DNA of 64,000 nucleotides from Rhinopithecus roxellana (taxonomy: Eukaryota; Chordata; Mammalia; Primates; Cercopithecidae). Shown one piece after another: positions 9,274 through 23,305 of the stretch. The notes under the pieces were generated by a model, which was not told the origin of the DNA, ran no database searches, and saw only the letters and a list, made by a program, of their open reading frames with translations. The number at the start of each line of letters is the position of its first letter. Position 1 is the first letter of the stretch. The translations under genes were made by a program, and so were the position numbers. The stretch spans positions 130,762,241-130,826,240 of the forward strand of contig NC_044553.1 of the NCBI RefSeq assembly GCF_007565055.1, in the 5' to 3' direction.

Positions 9274-12014
9274 AAGCTTTCTGAGAAACTGCATTGCCAT
9301 GTGTGAATGCAACTCACAGAGTTACACGTTTCTCTTCAGTGATCAGTTTGTTAGCACAGTTTTCTGGAAATCTGCAATTAGATACTTCATAGCGCAATGA
9401 ACATTACAGTGACAAAGGAAATATCCAGATGAAAACTAGAAAGAAGCTTTCTTAGAAACTTCTTGGTGATGTGTGAATTCATCTCACAGAGTTACACTTA
9501 TGTTTCGTGGAGCAGTCCATTAACACTGTCTTTGGGGAAACTGAGAAGGGCTTCTTTGGATCACATTGAGGCCTACGCTGATAAAGGAAATTTCATCCGT
9601 TCAAAACGTGAAAGAAGCTTTCTGAGAAACTTCTTTCTGATCTGTGAGTTCATCTCACAGAGTTACAACCTCTGCCTCAAGAAGCAGTTTGCTAACACTC
9701 TTTTCGTGGAATCTGCAAAGTGATATTTGGGAGCCTATTGGGGCCCATGGTGATAAAGGAATATCCTCACATAATAACTAAAGAGAAGCTTTCTGAGAAA
9801 CTGAATTGCCATGTGTGAATGCAACTCACAGAGTTACACGTTTCTCTTCAGTGATCAGTTTGTTAGCACAGTTTTCTGGAAATCTGCAATTAGATACTTC
9901 ATAGCGCAATGAACATTACAGTGACAAAGGAAATATCACAGATGAAAACTAGAAAGAAGCTTTCTTAGAAACTTCTTGGTGATGTGTGAATTCATCTCAC
10001 AGAGTTACACTTATGTTTCGTGGAGCAGTCCATTAACACTGTCTTTGGGGAAACTGAGAAGGGCTTCTTTGGATCACATTGAGGCCTACGCTGATAAAGG
10101 AAATTTCATCCGTTCAAAACGTGAAAGAAGCTTTCTGAGAAACTTCTTTCTGATCTGTGAGTTCATCTCACAGAGTTACAACCTCTGCCTCAAGAAGCAG
10201 TTTGCTAACACTCTTTTCGTGGAATCTGCAAAGTGATATTTGGGAGCCTATTGGGGCCCATGGTGATAAAGGAATTATCCTCACATAATAACTAAAGAGA
10301 AGCTTTCTGAGAAACTGCATTGCCATGTGTGAATGCAACTCACAGAGTTACACGTTTCTCTTCAGTGATCAGTTTGTTAGCACAGTTTTCTGGAAATCTG
10401 CAATTAGATACTTCATAGCGCAATGAACATTACAGTGACAAAGGAAATATCCCAGATGAAAACTAGAAAGAAGCTTTCTTAGAAACTTCTTGGTGATGTG
10501 TGAATTCATCTCACAGAGTTACACTTATGTTTCGTGGAGCAGTCCATTAACACTGTCTTTGGGGAAACTGAGAAGGGCTTCTTTGGATCACATTGAGGCC
10601 TACGCTGATAAAGGAAATTTCATCCGTTCAAAACGTGAAAGAAGCTTTCTGAGAAACTTCTTTCTGATCTGTGAGTTCATCTCACAGAGTTACAACCTCT
10701 GCCTCAAGAAGCAGTTTGCTAACACTCTTTTCGTGGAATCTGCAAAGTGATATTTGGGAGCCTATTGGGGCCCATGGTGATAAAGGAAATTATCCTCACA
10801 TAATAACTAAAGAGAAGCTTTCTGAGAAACTGCATTGCCATGTGTGAATGCAACTCACAGAGTTACACGTTTCTCTTCAGTGATCAGTTTGTTAGCACAG
10901 TTTTCTGGAAATCTGCAATTAGATACTTCATAGCGCAATGAACATTACAGTGACAAAGGAAATATCCAGATGAAAACTAGAAAGAAGCTTTCTTAGAAAC
11001 TTCTTGGTGATGTGTGAATTCATCTCACAGAGTTACACTTATGTTTCGTGGAGCAGTCCATTAACACTGTCTTTGGGGAAACTGAGAAGGGCTTCTTTGG
11101 ATCACATTGAGGCCTACGCTGATAAAGGAAATTTCATCCGTTCAAAACGTGAAAGAAGCTTTCTGAGAAACTTCTTTCTGATCTGTGAGTTCATCTCACA
11201 GAGTTACAACCTCTGCCTCAAGAAGCAGTTTGCTAACACTCTTTTCGTGGAATCTGCAAAGTGATATTTGGGAGCCTATTGGGGCCCATGGTGATAAAGG
11301 AAATATCCTCACATAATAACTAAAGAGAAGCTTTCTGAGAAACTGCATTGCCATGTGTGAATGCAACTCACAGAGTTACACGTTTCTCTTCAGTGATCAG
11401 TTTGTTAGCACAGTTTTCTGGAAATCTGCAATTAGATACTTCATAGCGCAATGAACATTACAGTGACAAAGGAAATATCCACAGATGAAAACTAGAAAGA
11501 AGCTTTCTTAGAAACTTCTTGGTGATGTGTGAATTCATCTCACAGAGTTACACTTATGTTTCGTGGAGCAGTCCATTAACACTGTCTTTGGGGAAACTGA
11601 GAAGGGCTTCTTTGGATCACATTGAGGCCTACGCTGATAAAGGAAATTTCATCCGTTCAAAACGTGAAAGAAGCTTTCTGAGAAACTTCTTTCTGATCTG
11701 TGAGTTCATCTCACAGAGTTACAACCTCTGCCTCAAGAAGCAGTTTGCTAACACTCTTTTCGTGGAATCTGCAAAGTGATATTTGGGAGCCTATTGGGGC
11801 CCATGGTGATAAAGGAATTATCCTCACATAATAACTAAAGAGAAGCTTTCTGAGAAACTGAATTGCCATGTGTGAATGCAACTCACAGAGTTACACGTTT
11901 CTCTTCAGTGATCAGTTTGTTAGCACAGTTTTCTGGAAATCTGCAATTAGATACTTCATAGCGCAATGAACATTACAGTGACAAAGGAAATATCCACAGA
12001 TGAAAACTAGAAAG

Positions 12015-15000
12015 AAGCTTTCTTAGAAACTTCTTGGTGATGTGTGAATTCATCTCACAGAGTTACACTTATGTTTCGTGGAACAGTGCATTAACACTGT
12101 CTTTGGGGAAACTGAGAAGGGCTTCTTTGGATCACATTGAGGCCTACGCTGATAAAGGAAATTTCATCCGTTCAAAACGTGAAAGAAGCTTTCTGAGAAA
12201 CTTCTTTCTGATCTGTGAGTTCATCTCACAGAGTTACAACCTCTGCCTCAAGAAGCAGTTTGCTAACACTCTTTTCGTGGAAACTGCAAAGTGATATTTG
12301 GGAGCATATTGGGGCCCATGGTGATAAAGGAATTATCCTCACATAATAACTAAAGAGAAGCTTTCTGAGAAACTGCATTGCCATGTGTGAATGCAACTCA
12401 CAGAGTTACACGTTTCTCTTCAGTGATCAGTTTGTTAGCACAGTTTTCTGGAAATCTGCAATTAGATACTTCATAGCGCAATGAACATTACAGTGACAAA
12501 GGAAATATCCAGATGAAAACTAGAAAGAAGCTTTCTTAGAAACTTCTTGGTGATGTGTGAATTCATCTCACAGAGTTACACTTATGTTTCGTGGAGCAGT
12601 CCATTAACACTGTCTTTGGGGAAACTGAGAAGGGCTTCTTTGGATCACATTGAGGCCTACGCTGATAAAGGAAATTTCATCCGTTCAAAACGTGAAAGAA
12701 GCTTTCTGAGAAACTTCTTTCTGATCTGTGAGTTCATCTCACAGAGTTACAATCCTCTGCCTCAAGAAGCAGTTTGCTAACACTCTTTTCGTGGAATCTG
12801 CAAAGTGATATTTGGGAGCCTATTGGGGCTCATGGTGATAAAGGAAATATCCTCACATAATAACTAAAGAGAAGCTTTCTGAGAAACTGCATTGCCATGT
12901 GTGAATGCAACTCACAGAGTTACACGTTTCTCTTCAGTGATCAGTTTGTTAGCACAGTTTTCTGGAAATCTGCAATTAGATACTTCATAGCGCAATGAAC
13001 ATTACAGTGACAAAGGAAATATCCACAGATGAAAACTAGAAAGAAGCTTTCTTAGAAACTTCTTGGTGATGTGTGAATTCATCTCACAGAGTTACACTTA
13101 TGTTTCGTGGAACAGTCCATTAACACTGTCTTTGGGGAAACTGAGAAGGGCTTCTTTGGATCACATTGAGGCCTACGCTGATAAAGGAAATTTCATCCGT
13201 TCAAAACGTGAAAGAAGCTTTCTGAGAAACTTCTTTCTGATCTGTGAGTTCATCTCACAGAGTTACAACCTCTGCCTCAAGAAGCAGTTTGCTAACACTC
13301 TTTTCGTGGAATCTGCAAAGTGATATTTGGGAGCCTATTGGGGCCCATGGTGATAAAGGAATTATCCTCACATAATAACTAAAGAGAAGCTTTCTGAGAA
13401 ACTGCATTGCCATGTGTGAATGCAACTCACAGAGTTACACGTTTCTCTTCAGTGATCAGTTTGTTAGCACAGTTTTCTGGAAATCTGCAATTAGATACTT
13501 CATAGCGCAATGAACATTACAGTGACAAAGGAAATATCCAGATGAAAACTAGAAAGAAGCTTTCTTAGAAACTTCTTGGTGATGTGTGAATTCATCTCAC
13601 AGAGTTACACTTATGTTTCGTGGAACAGTCCATTAACACTGTCTTTGGGGAAACTGAGAAGGGCTTCTTTGGATCACATTGAGGCCTACGCTGATAAAGG
13701 AAATTTCATCCGTTCAAAACGTGAAAGAAGCTTTCTGAGAAACTTCTTTCTGATCTGTGAGTTCATCTCACAGAGTTACAACCTCTGCCTCAAGAAGCAG
13801 TTTGCTAACACTCTTTTCGTGGAAACTGCAAAGTGATATTTGGGAGCATATTGGGGCCCATGGTGATAAAGGAATTATCCTCACATAATAACTAAAGAGA
13901 AGCTTTCTGAGAAACTGCATTGCCATGTGTGAATGCAACTCACAGAGTTACACGTTTCTCTTCAGTGATCAGTTTGTTAGCACAGTTTTCTGGAAATCTG
14001 CAATTAGATACTTCATAGCGCAATGAACATTACAGTGACAAAGGAAATATCCAGATGAAAACTAGAAAGAAGCTTTCTTAGAAACTTCTTGGTGATGTGT
14101 GAATTCATCTCACAGAGTTACACTTATGTTTCGTGGAACAGTCCATTAACACTGTCTTTGGGGAAACTGAGAAGGGCTTCTTTGGATCACATTGAGGCCT
14201 ACGCTGATAAAGGAAATTTCATCCGTTCAAAACGTGAAAGAAGCTTTCTGAGAAACTTCTTTCTGATCTGTGAGTTCATCTCACAGAGTTACAATCTCTG
14301 CCTCAAGAAGCAGTTTGCTAACACTCTTTTCGTGGAATCTGCAAAGTGATATTTGGGAGCCTATTGGGGCTCATGGTGATAAAGGAAATATCCTCACATA
14401 ATAACTAAAGAGAAGCTTTCTGAGAAACTGAATTGCCATGTGTGAATGCAACTCACAGAGTTACACGTTTCTCTTCAGTGATCAGTTTGTTAGCACAGTT
14501 TTCTCGAAATCTGCAATTAGATACTTCATAGCGCAATGAACATTACAGTGACAAAGGAAATATCCACAGATGAAAACTAGAAAGAAGCTTTCTTAGAAAC
14601 TTCTTGGTGATGTGTGAATTCATCTCACAGTTACACTTATGTTTCGTGGAACAGTCCATTAACACTGTCTTTGGGGAAACTGAGAAGGGCTTCTTTGGAT
14701 CACATTGAGGCCTACGCTGATAAAGGAAATTTCATCTGTTCAAAACGTGAAAGAAGCTTTCTGAGAAACTTCTTTCTGATCTGTGAGTTCATCTCACAGA
14801 GTTACAACCTCTGCCTCAAGAAGCAGTTTGCTAACACTCTTTTCGTGGAAACTGCAAAGTGATATTTGGGAGCCTATTGGGGCCCATGGTGATAAAGGAA
14901 TTATCCTCACATAATAACTAAAGAGAAGCTTTCTGAGAAACTGAATTGCCATGTGTGAATGCAACTCACAGAGTTACACGTTTCTCTTCAGTGATCAGTT

Positions 15001-17145
15001 TGTTAGCACAGTTTTCTGGAAATCTGCAATCAGATCCTTCATAGCGCAATGAACATTACAGTGACAAAGGAAATATCCAGATGAAAACTAGAAAGAAGCT
15101 TTCTTAGAAACTTCTTGGTGATGTGTGAATTCATCTCACAGTTACACTTATGTTTCGTGGAACAGTCCATTAACACTGTCTTTGGGGAAACTGAGAAGGG
15201 CTTCTTTGGATCACATTGAGGCCTACGCTGATAAAGGAAATTTCATCCGTTCAAAACATGAAAGAAGCTTTCTGAGAAACTTCTTTCTGATCTGTGAGTT
15301 CATCTCACAGAGTTACAACCTCTGCCTCAAGAAGCAGTTTGCTAACACTCTTTTCGTGGAAACTGCAAAGTGATATTTGGGAGCATATTGGGGCCCATGG
15401 TGATAAAGGAATTATCCTCACATAATAACTAAAGAGAAGCTTTCTGAGAAACTGCATTGCCATGTGTGAATGCAACTCACAGAGTTACACGTTTCTCTTC
15501 AGTGATCAGTTTGTTAGCACAGTTTTCTGGAAATCTGCAATTAGATACTTCATAGCGCAATGAACATTACAGTGACAAAGGAAATATCCAGATGAAAACT
15601 AGAAAGAAGCTTTCTTAGAAACTTCTTGGTGATGTGTGAATTCATCTCACAGAGTTACACTTATGTTTCGTGGAACAGTCCATTACACTGTCTTTGGGGA
15701 AACTGAGAAGGGCTTCTTTGGATCACATTGAGGCCTACGCTGATAAAGGAAATTTCATCCGTTCAAAACGTGAAAGAAGCTTTCTGAGAAACTTCTTTCT
15801 GATCTGTGAGTTCATCTCACAGAGTTACAATCTCTGCCTCAAGAAGCAGTTTGCTAACACTCTTTTCGTGGAATCTGCAAAGTGATATTTGGGAGCCTGT
15901 TGGGGCTCATGGTGGTAAAGGAAATATCTTCACATAAAAACTAAAGAGAAGCTTTCTGAGAAACTGAATTGCCATGTGTGAATGCAACTCACAGAGTTAC
16001 ACGTTTCTCTTCAGTGATCAGTTTGTTAGCACAGTTTTCTCGAAATCTGCAATTAGATACTTCATAGCGCAATGAACATTACAGTGACAAAGGAAATATC
16101 CACAGATGAAAACTAGAAAGAAGCTTTCTTAGAAACTTCTTGGTGATGTGTGAATTCATCTCACAGTTACACTTATGTTTCGTGGAACAGTCCATTAACA
16201 CTGTCTTTGGGGAAACTGAGAAGGGCTTCTTTGGATCACATTGAGGCCTACGCTGATAAAGGAAATTTCATCTGTTCAAAACGTGAAAGAAGCTTTCTGA
16301 GAAACTTCTTTCTGATCTGTGAGTTCATCTCACAGAGTTACAACCTCTGCCTCAAGAAGCAGTTTGCTAACACTCTTTTCGTGGAAACTGCAAAGTGATA
16401 TTTGGGAGCCTATTGGGGCCCATGGTGATAAAGGAATTATCCTCACATAATAACTAAAGAGAAGCTTTCTGAGAAACTGAATTGCCATGTGTGAATGCAA
16501 CTCACAGAGTTACACGTTTCTCTTCAGTGATCAGTTTGTTAGCACAGTTTTCTGGAAATCTGCAATTAGATACTTCATAGCGCAATGAACATTACAGTGA
16601 CAAAGGAAATATCCAGATGAAAACTAGAAAGAAGCTTTCTTAGAAACTTCTTGGTGATGTGTGAATTCATCTCACAGAGTTACACTTATGTTTCGTGGAG
16701 CAGTCCATTAACACTGTCTTTGGGGAAACTGAGAAGGGCTTCTTTGGATCACATTGAGGCCTACGCTGATAAAGGAAATTTCATCCGTTCAAAACGTGAA
16801 AGAAGCATTCTGAGAAACTTCTTTCTGATCTGTGAGTACATCTCACAGAGTTACAATCTCTGCCTCAAGAAGCAGTTTGCTAACACTCTTTTCGTGGAAT
16901 CTGCAAAGTGATATTTGGGAGCCTATTGGGGCTCATGGTGATAAGGAAATATCCTCACATAATAACTAAAGAGAAGCTTTCTGAAAAACTGCATTGCCAT
17001 GTGTGAATGCAACTCACAGAGTTACACGTTTCTCTTCAGTGATCAGTTTGTTAGCACAGTTTTCTGGAAATCTGCAATTAGATACTTCATAGCGCAATGA
17101 ACATTACAGTGACAAAGGAAATATCCACAGATGAAAACTAGAAAG
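12015..17145 (+). repeat. Mixed-subtype trimer HOR block
   Basis: Ten trimers in which new b subtypes appear and alternate: GAACAGTGC (12087 region), GAACAGTCC, the CTCACAGTTACAC 2-bp deletion (14630, 15140 and 16165 regions) and a one-base loss CATTACACTG (15682 region). Rare TTCATCTGTTC occurs near 14731 and again near 16267, and TTCTCGAAATC near 14502 and 16038, hinting at a nine-monomer (~1,536 bp) local duplication. It ends at the first a-c junction lacking b. Confidence 0.82.
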
Positions 17146-17317
17146 AAGCTTTCTGAGAAACTTCTTTCTGATCTGTGAGTTCATCTCACAGAGTTACAAT
17201 CTCTGCCTCAAGAAGCCGTTTACTAACACTCTTTTCGTGGAATCTGCACAGTGATATTTGGGAGCCTGTTGGGGCTCATGGTGATAAAGGAAATATCCTC
17301 ACATAATAACTAAAGAG
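16974..17317 (+). repeat. b-less dimer a-c, class 1, copy 1
   Basis: A 344-bp a-c dimer: a ends in GAAAG at 17145 and c starts directly, so monomer b is missing and the local unit has five monomers. The c copy carries AAGAAGCCGTTTACTAAC and CTGCACAGTGATA; the next a opens AAGTTTTCTGAG. These markers define class 1. Confidence 0.85.
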
Positions 17318-20300
17318 AAGTTTTCTGAGAAACTGAATTGCCATGTGTGAATGCAACTCACAGAGTTACACGTTTCTCTACAGTGATCAGTTTGTTAGCA
17401 CAGTTTTCTCGAAATCTGCAATTAGATACTTCATAGCGCAATGAACATTACAGTGACAAAGGAAATATCCACAGATGAAAACTAGAAAGAAGCTTTCTTA
17501 GAAACTTCTTGGTGATGTGTGAATTCATCTCACAGTTACACTTATGTTTCGTGGAACAGTCCATTAACACTGTCTTTGGGGAAACTGAGAAGGGCTTCTT
17601 TGGATCACATTGAGGCCTACGCTGATAAAGGAAATTTCATCCGTTCAAAACGTGAAAGAAGCTTTCTGAGAAACTTCTTTCTGATCTGTGAGTTCATCTC
17701 ACAGAGTTACAACCTCTGCCTCAAGAAGCAGTTTGCTAACACTCTTTTCGTGGAAACTGCAAAGTGATATTTGGGAGCATATTGGGGCCCATGGTGATAA
17801 AGGAATTATCCTCACATAATAACTAAAGAGAAGCTTTCTGAGAAACTGCATTGCCATGTGTGAATGCAACTCACAGAGTTACACGTTTCTCTTCAGTGAT
17901 CAGTTTGTTAGCACAGTTTTCTGGAAATCTGCAATTAGATACTTCATAGCGCAATGAACATTACAGTGACAAAGGAAATATCCAGATGAAAACTAGAAAG
18001 AAGCTTTCTTAGAAACTTCTTGGTGATGTGTGAATTCATCTCACAGAGTTACACTTATGTTTCGTGGAACAGTCCATTAACACTGTCTTTGGGGAAACTG
18101 AGAAGGGCTTCTTTGGATCACATTGAGGCCTACGCTGATAAAGGAAATTTCATCCGTTCAAAACGTGAAAGAAGCTTTCTGAGAAACTTCTTTCTGATCT
18201 GTGAGTTCATCTCACAGAGTTACAATCTCTGCCTCAAGAAGCAGTTTGCTAACACTCTTTTCGTGGAAACTGCAAAGTGATATTTGGGAGCATATTGGGG
18301 CCCATGGTGATAAAGGAATTATCCTCACAGTAATAACTAAAGAGAAGCTTTCTGAGAAACTGTATTGCCATGTGTGAATGCAACTCACAGAGTTACACGT
18401 TTGTCTTCAGTGATCAGTTTGTTAGCACAGTTTTCTCGAAATCTGCAATTCGATACTTCATAGCGCAATGAACATTACAGTGACAAAGGAAATATCCAGA
18501 TGAAAACTAGAAAGAAGCTTTCTTAGAAACTTCTTGGTGATGTGTGAATTCATCTCACAGAGTTACACTTATGTTTCGTGGAACAGTCCATTTACACTGT
18601 CTTTGGGGAAACTGAGAAGGGCTTCTTTGGATCACATTGAGGCCTACGCTGATAAAGGAAATTTCATCCGTTCAAAACGTGAAAGAAGCTTTCTGAGAAA
18701 CTTCTTTCTGATCTGTGAGTTCATCTCACAGAGTTACAATCTCTGCCTCAAGAAGCAGTTTGCTAACACTCTTTTCGTGGAATCTGCAAAGTGATATTTG
18801 GGAGCCTGTTGGGGCTCATGGTGATAAAGGAAATATCCTCACATAATAACTAAAGAGAAGCTTTCTGAGAAACTGAATTGCCATGTGTGAATGCAACTCA
18901 CAGAGTTACACGTTTCTCTTCAGTGATCAGTTTGTTAGCACAGTTTTCTGGAAATCTGCAATTAGATACTTCATAGCGCAATGAACATTACAGTGACAAA
19001 GGAAATATCCACAGATGAAAACTAGAAAGAAGCTTTCTTAGAAACTTCTTGGTGATGTGTGAATTCATCTCACAGTTACACTTATGTTTCGTGGAACAGT
19101 CCATTAACACTGTCTTTGGGGAAACTGAGAAGGGCTTCTTTGGATCACATTGAGGCCTACGCTGATAAAGGAAATTTCATCCGTTCAAAACGTGAAAGAA
19201 GCTTTCTGAGAAACTTCTTTCTGATCTGTGAGTTCATCTCACAGAGTTACAACCTCTGCCTCAAGAAGCAGTTTGCTAACACTCTTTTCGTGGAAACTGC
19301 AAAGTGATATTTGGGAGCATATTGGGGCCCATGGTGATAAAGGAATTATCCTCACATAATAACTAAAGAGAAGCTTTCTGAGAAACTGCATTGCCATGTG
19401 TGAATGCAACTCACAGAGTTACACGTTTCTCTTCAGTGATCAGTTTGTTAGCACAGTTTTCTGGAAATCTGCAATTAGATACTTCATAGCGCAATGAACA
19501 TTACAGTGACAAAGGAAATATCCAGATGAAAACTAGAAAGAAGCTTTCTTAGAAACTTCTTGGTGATGTGTGAATTCATCTCACAGAGTTACACTTATGT
19601 TTCGTGGAGCAGTCCATTAACACTGTCTTTGGGGAAACTGAGAAGGGCTTCTTTGGATCACATTGAGGCCTACGCTGATAAAGGAAATTTCATCCGTTCA
19701 AAACATGAAAGAAGCATTCTGAGAAACTTCTTTCTGATCTGTGAGTTACATCTCACAGAGTTACAATCTCTGCCTCAAGAAGCAGTTTGCTAACACTCTT
19801 TTCGTGGAATCTGCAAAGTGATATTTGGGAGCCATATTGGGGCTCATGGTGATAAAGGAAATATCCTCACATAATAACTAAAGAGAAGCTTTCTGAGAAA
19901 CTGCATTGCCATGTGTGAATGCAACTCACAGAGTTACACGTTTCTCTTCAGTGATCAGTTTGTTAGCACAGTTTTCTGGAAATCTGCAATTAGATACTTC
20001 ATAGCGCAATGAACATTACAGTGACAAAGGAAATATCCACAGATGAAAACTAGAAAGAAGCTTTCTTAGAAACTTCTTGGTGATGTGTGAATTCATCTCA
20101 CAGTTACACTTATGTTTCGTGGAACAGTCCATTAACACTGTCTTTGGGGAAACTGAGAAGGGCTTCTTTGGATCACATTGAGGCCTACGCTGATAAAGGA
20201 AATTTCATCCGTTCAAAACGTGAAAGAAGCATTCTGAGAAACTTCTTTCTGATCTGTGAGTACATCTCACAGAGTTACAATCTCTGCCTCAAGAAGCAGT

Positions 20301-22966
20301 TTGCTAACACTCTTTTCGTGGAATCTGCAAAGTGATATTTGGGAGCCTATTGGGGCCCATGGTGATAAAGGAAATATCCTCACATAATAACTAAAGAGAA
20401 GCTTTCTGAGAAACTGCATTGCCATGTGTGAATGCAACTCACAGAGTTACACGTTTCTCTTCAGTGATCAGTTTGTTAGCACAGTTTTCTGGAAATCTGC
20501 AATTAGATACTTCATAGCGCAATGAACATTACAGTGACAAAGGAAATATCCACAGATGAAAACTAGAAAGAAGCTTTCTTAGAAACTTCTTGGTGATGTG
20601 TGAATTCATCTCACAGAGTTACCCTTATGTTTCGTGGAACAGTGCATTAACACTGTCTTTGGGGAAACTGAGAAGGGCTTCTTTGGATCACATTGAGGCC
20701 TACGCTGATAAAGGAAATTTCATCCGTTCAAAACGTGAAAGAAGCTTTCTGAGAAACTTCTTTCTGATCTGTGAGTTCATCTCACAGAGTTACAACCTCT
20801 GCCTCAAGAAGCAGTTTGCTAACACTCTTTTCGTGGAATCTGCAAAGTGATATTTGGGAGCCTATTGGGGCTCATGGTGATAAAGGAAATATCCTCACAT
20901 AATAACTAAAGAGAAGCTTTCTGAGAAACTGAATTGCCATGTGTGAATGCAACTCACAGAGTTACACGTTTCTCTTCAGTGATCAGTTTGTTAGCACAGT
21001 TTTCTGGAAATCTGCAATTAGATACTTCATAGCGCAATGAACATTACAGTGACAAAGGAAATATCCACAGATGAAAACTAGAAAGAAGCTTTCTTAGAAA
21101 CTTCTTGGTGATGTGTGAATTCATCTCACAGAGTTACACTTATGTTTCGTGGAACAGTCCATTAACACTGTCTTTGGGGAAACTGAGAAGGGCTTCTTTG
21201 GATCACATTGAGGCCTACGCTGATAAAGGAAATTTCATCCGTTCAAAACGTGAAAGAAGCTTTCTGAGAAACTTCTTTCTGATCTGTGAGTTCATCTCAC
21301 AGAGTTACAACCTCTGCCTCAAGAAGCAGTTTGCTAACACTCTTTTCGTGGAAACTGCAAAGTGATATTTGGGAGCATATTGGGGCCCATGGTGATAAAG
21401 GAATTATCCTCACATAATAACTAAAGAGAAGCTTTCTGAGAAACTGCATTGCCATGTGTGAATGCAACTCACAGAGTTACACGTTTCTCTTCAGTGATCA
21501 GTTTGTTAGCACAGTTTTCTGGAAATCTGCAATTAGATACTTCATAGCGCAATGAACATTACAGTGACAAAGGAAATATCCAGATGAAAACTAGAAAGAA
21601 GCTTTCTTAGAAACTTCTTGGTGATGTGTGAATTCATCTCACAGAGTTACACTTATGTTTCGTGGAACAGTCCATTAACACTGTCTTTGGGGAAACTGAG
21701 AAGGGCTTCTTTGGATCACATTGAGGCCTACGCTGATAAAGGAAATTTCATCCGTTCAAAACGTGAAAGAAGCTTTCTGAGAAACTTCTTTCTGATCTGT
21801 GAGTTCATCTCACAGAGTTACAATCTCTGCCTCAAGAAGCAGTTTGCTAACACTCTTTTCGTGGAATCTGCAAAGTGATATTTGGGAGCCTATTGGGGCT
21901 CATGGTGATAAAGGAATATCCTCACATAATAACTAAAGAGAAGCTTTCTGAGAAACTGAATTGCCATGTGTGAATGCAACTCACAGAGTTACACGTTTCT
22001 CTTCAGTGATCAGTTTGTTAGCACAGTTTTCTCGAAATCTGCAATTAGATACTTCATAGCGCAATGAACATTACAGTGACAAAGGAAATATCCACAGATG
22101 AAAACTAGAAAGAAGCTTTCTTAGAAACTTCTTGGTGATGTGTGAATTCATCTCACAGAGTTACACTTATGTTTCGTGGAACAGTGCCATTAACACTGTC
22201 TTTGGGGAAACTGAGAAGGGCTTCTTTGGATCACATTGAGGCCTACGCTGATAAAGGAAATTTCATCCGTTCAAAACGTGAAAGAAGCTTTCTGAGAAAC
22301 TTCTTTCTGATCTGTGAGTTCATCTCACAGAGTTACAACCTCTGCCTCAAGAAGCAGTTTGCTAACACTCTTTTCGTGGAAACTGCAAAGTGATATTTGG
22401 GAGCATATTGGGGCCCATGGTGATAAAGGAATTATCCTCACATAATAACTAAAGAGAAGCTTTCTGAGAAACTGCATTGCCATGTGTGAATGCAACTCAC
22501 AGAGTTACACGTTTCTCTTCAGTGATCAGTTTGTTAGCACAGTTTTCTGGAAATCTGCAATTAGATACTTCATAGCGCAATGAACATTACAGTGACAAAG
22601 GAAATATCCAGATGAAAACTAGAAAGAAGCTTTCTTAGAAACTTCTTGGTGATGTGTGAATTCATCTCACAGAGTTACACTTATGTTTCGTGGAGCAGTC
22701 CATTAACACTGTCTTTGGGGAAACTGAGAAGGGCTTCTTTGGATCACATTGAGGCCTACGCTGATAAAGGAATTTTCATCCGTTCAAAACGTGAAAGAAG
22801 CATTCTGAGAAACTTCTTTCTGATCTGTGAGTACATCTCACAGAGTTACAATCTCTGCCTCAAGAAGCAGTTTGCTAACACTCTTTTCGTGGAATCTGCA
22901 AAGTGATATTTGGGAGCCTATTGGGGCTCATGGTGATAAAGGAAATATCCTCAAATAACTAAAGAG

Positions 22967-23305
22967 AAGCTTTCTGAGAAACTGCATTGCCATGTGTGAA
23001 TGCAACTCACAGAGTTACACGTTTCTCTCAGTGATCAGTTTGTTAGCACAGTTCTCTGGAAATCTGCAATTAGATACTTCATAGCGCAATGAACATTACA
23101 GTGACAAAGGAAATATCCACAGATGAAAACTAGAAAGAAGCTTTCTGAGAAACTTCTCTCTGATCTGTGAGTTCATCTCACAGAGTTACAACTGCCTCAA
23201 GAAGCAGTTTGCTAACACTCTTTCGTGGAAACTGCAAAGTGAGATTTGGGAGCATATTGGGGCCCATGGTGATAAAGGAAATATCCTCACATAATAACTA
23301 AAGAG
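22967..23305 (+). repeat. b-less dimer a-c, class 2 (copy 1)
   Basis: Monomer b is missing between a (AGTTCTCTGG) and c (CTTCTCTCTGATC); the next a opens CTTTCAGAGAAAC. These three linked markers define class 2, distinct from class 1. This copy is a few bases short (CCTCAAATAAC, TTACAACTGCC). Confidence 0.82.

Larger units (their letters stand above)
5169..12014 (+). repeat. Homogeneous trimer HOR block
   Basis: Thirteen consecutive trimers with almost identical sequence and a period of 512-515 bp. Every b is of the GAGCAGTCC type and nearly every copy keeps the b+c frame open. Differences between neighbours are mostly limited to the ATCC(AC)AGATG indel, GGAATTATCC/GGAATATCC/GGAAATATCC, TTCCTCCG/TTCATCCG and ACTGCATTG/ACTGAATTG. 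This is the most uniform simple-trimer stretch of the window and shows none of the 13.7-kb superstructure seen further right. Confidence 0.9.
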
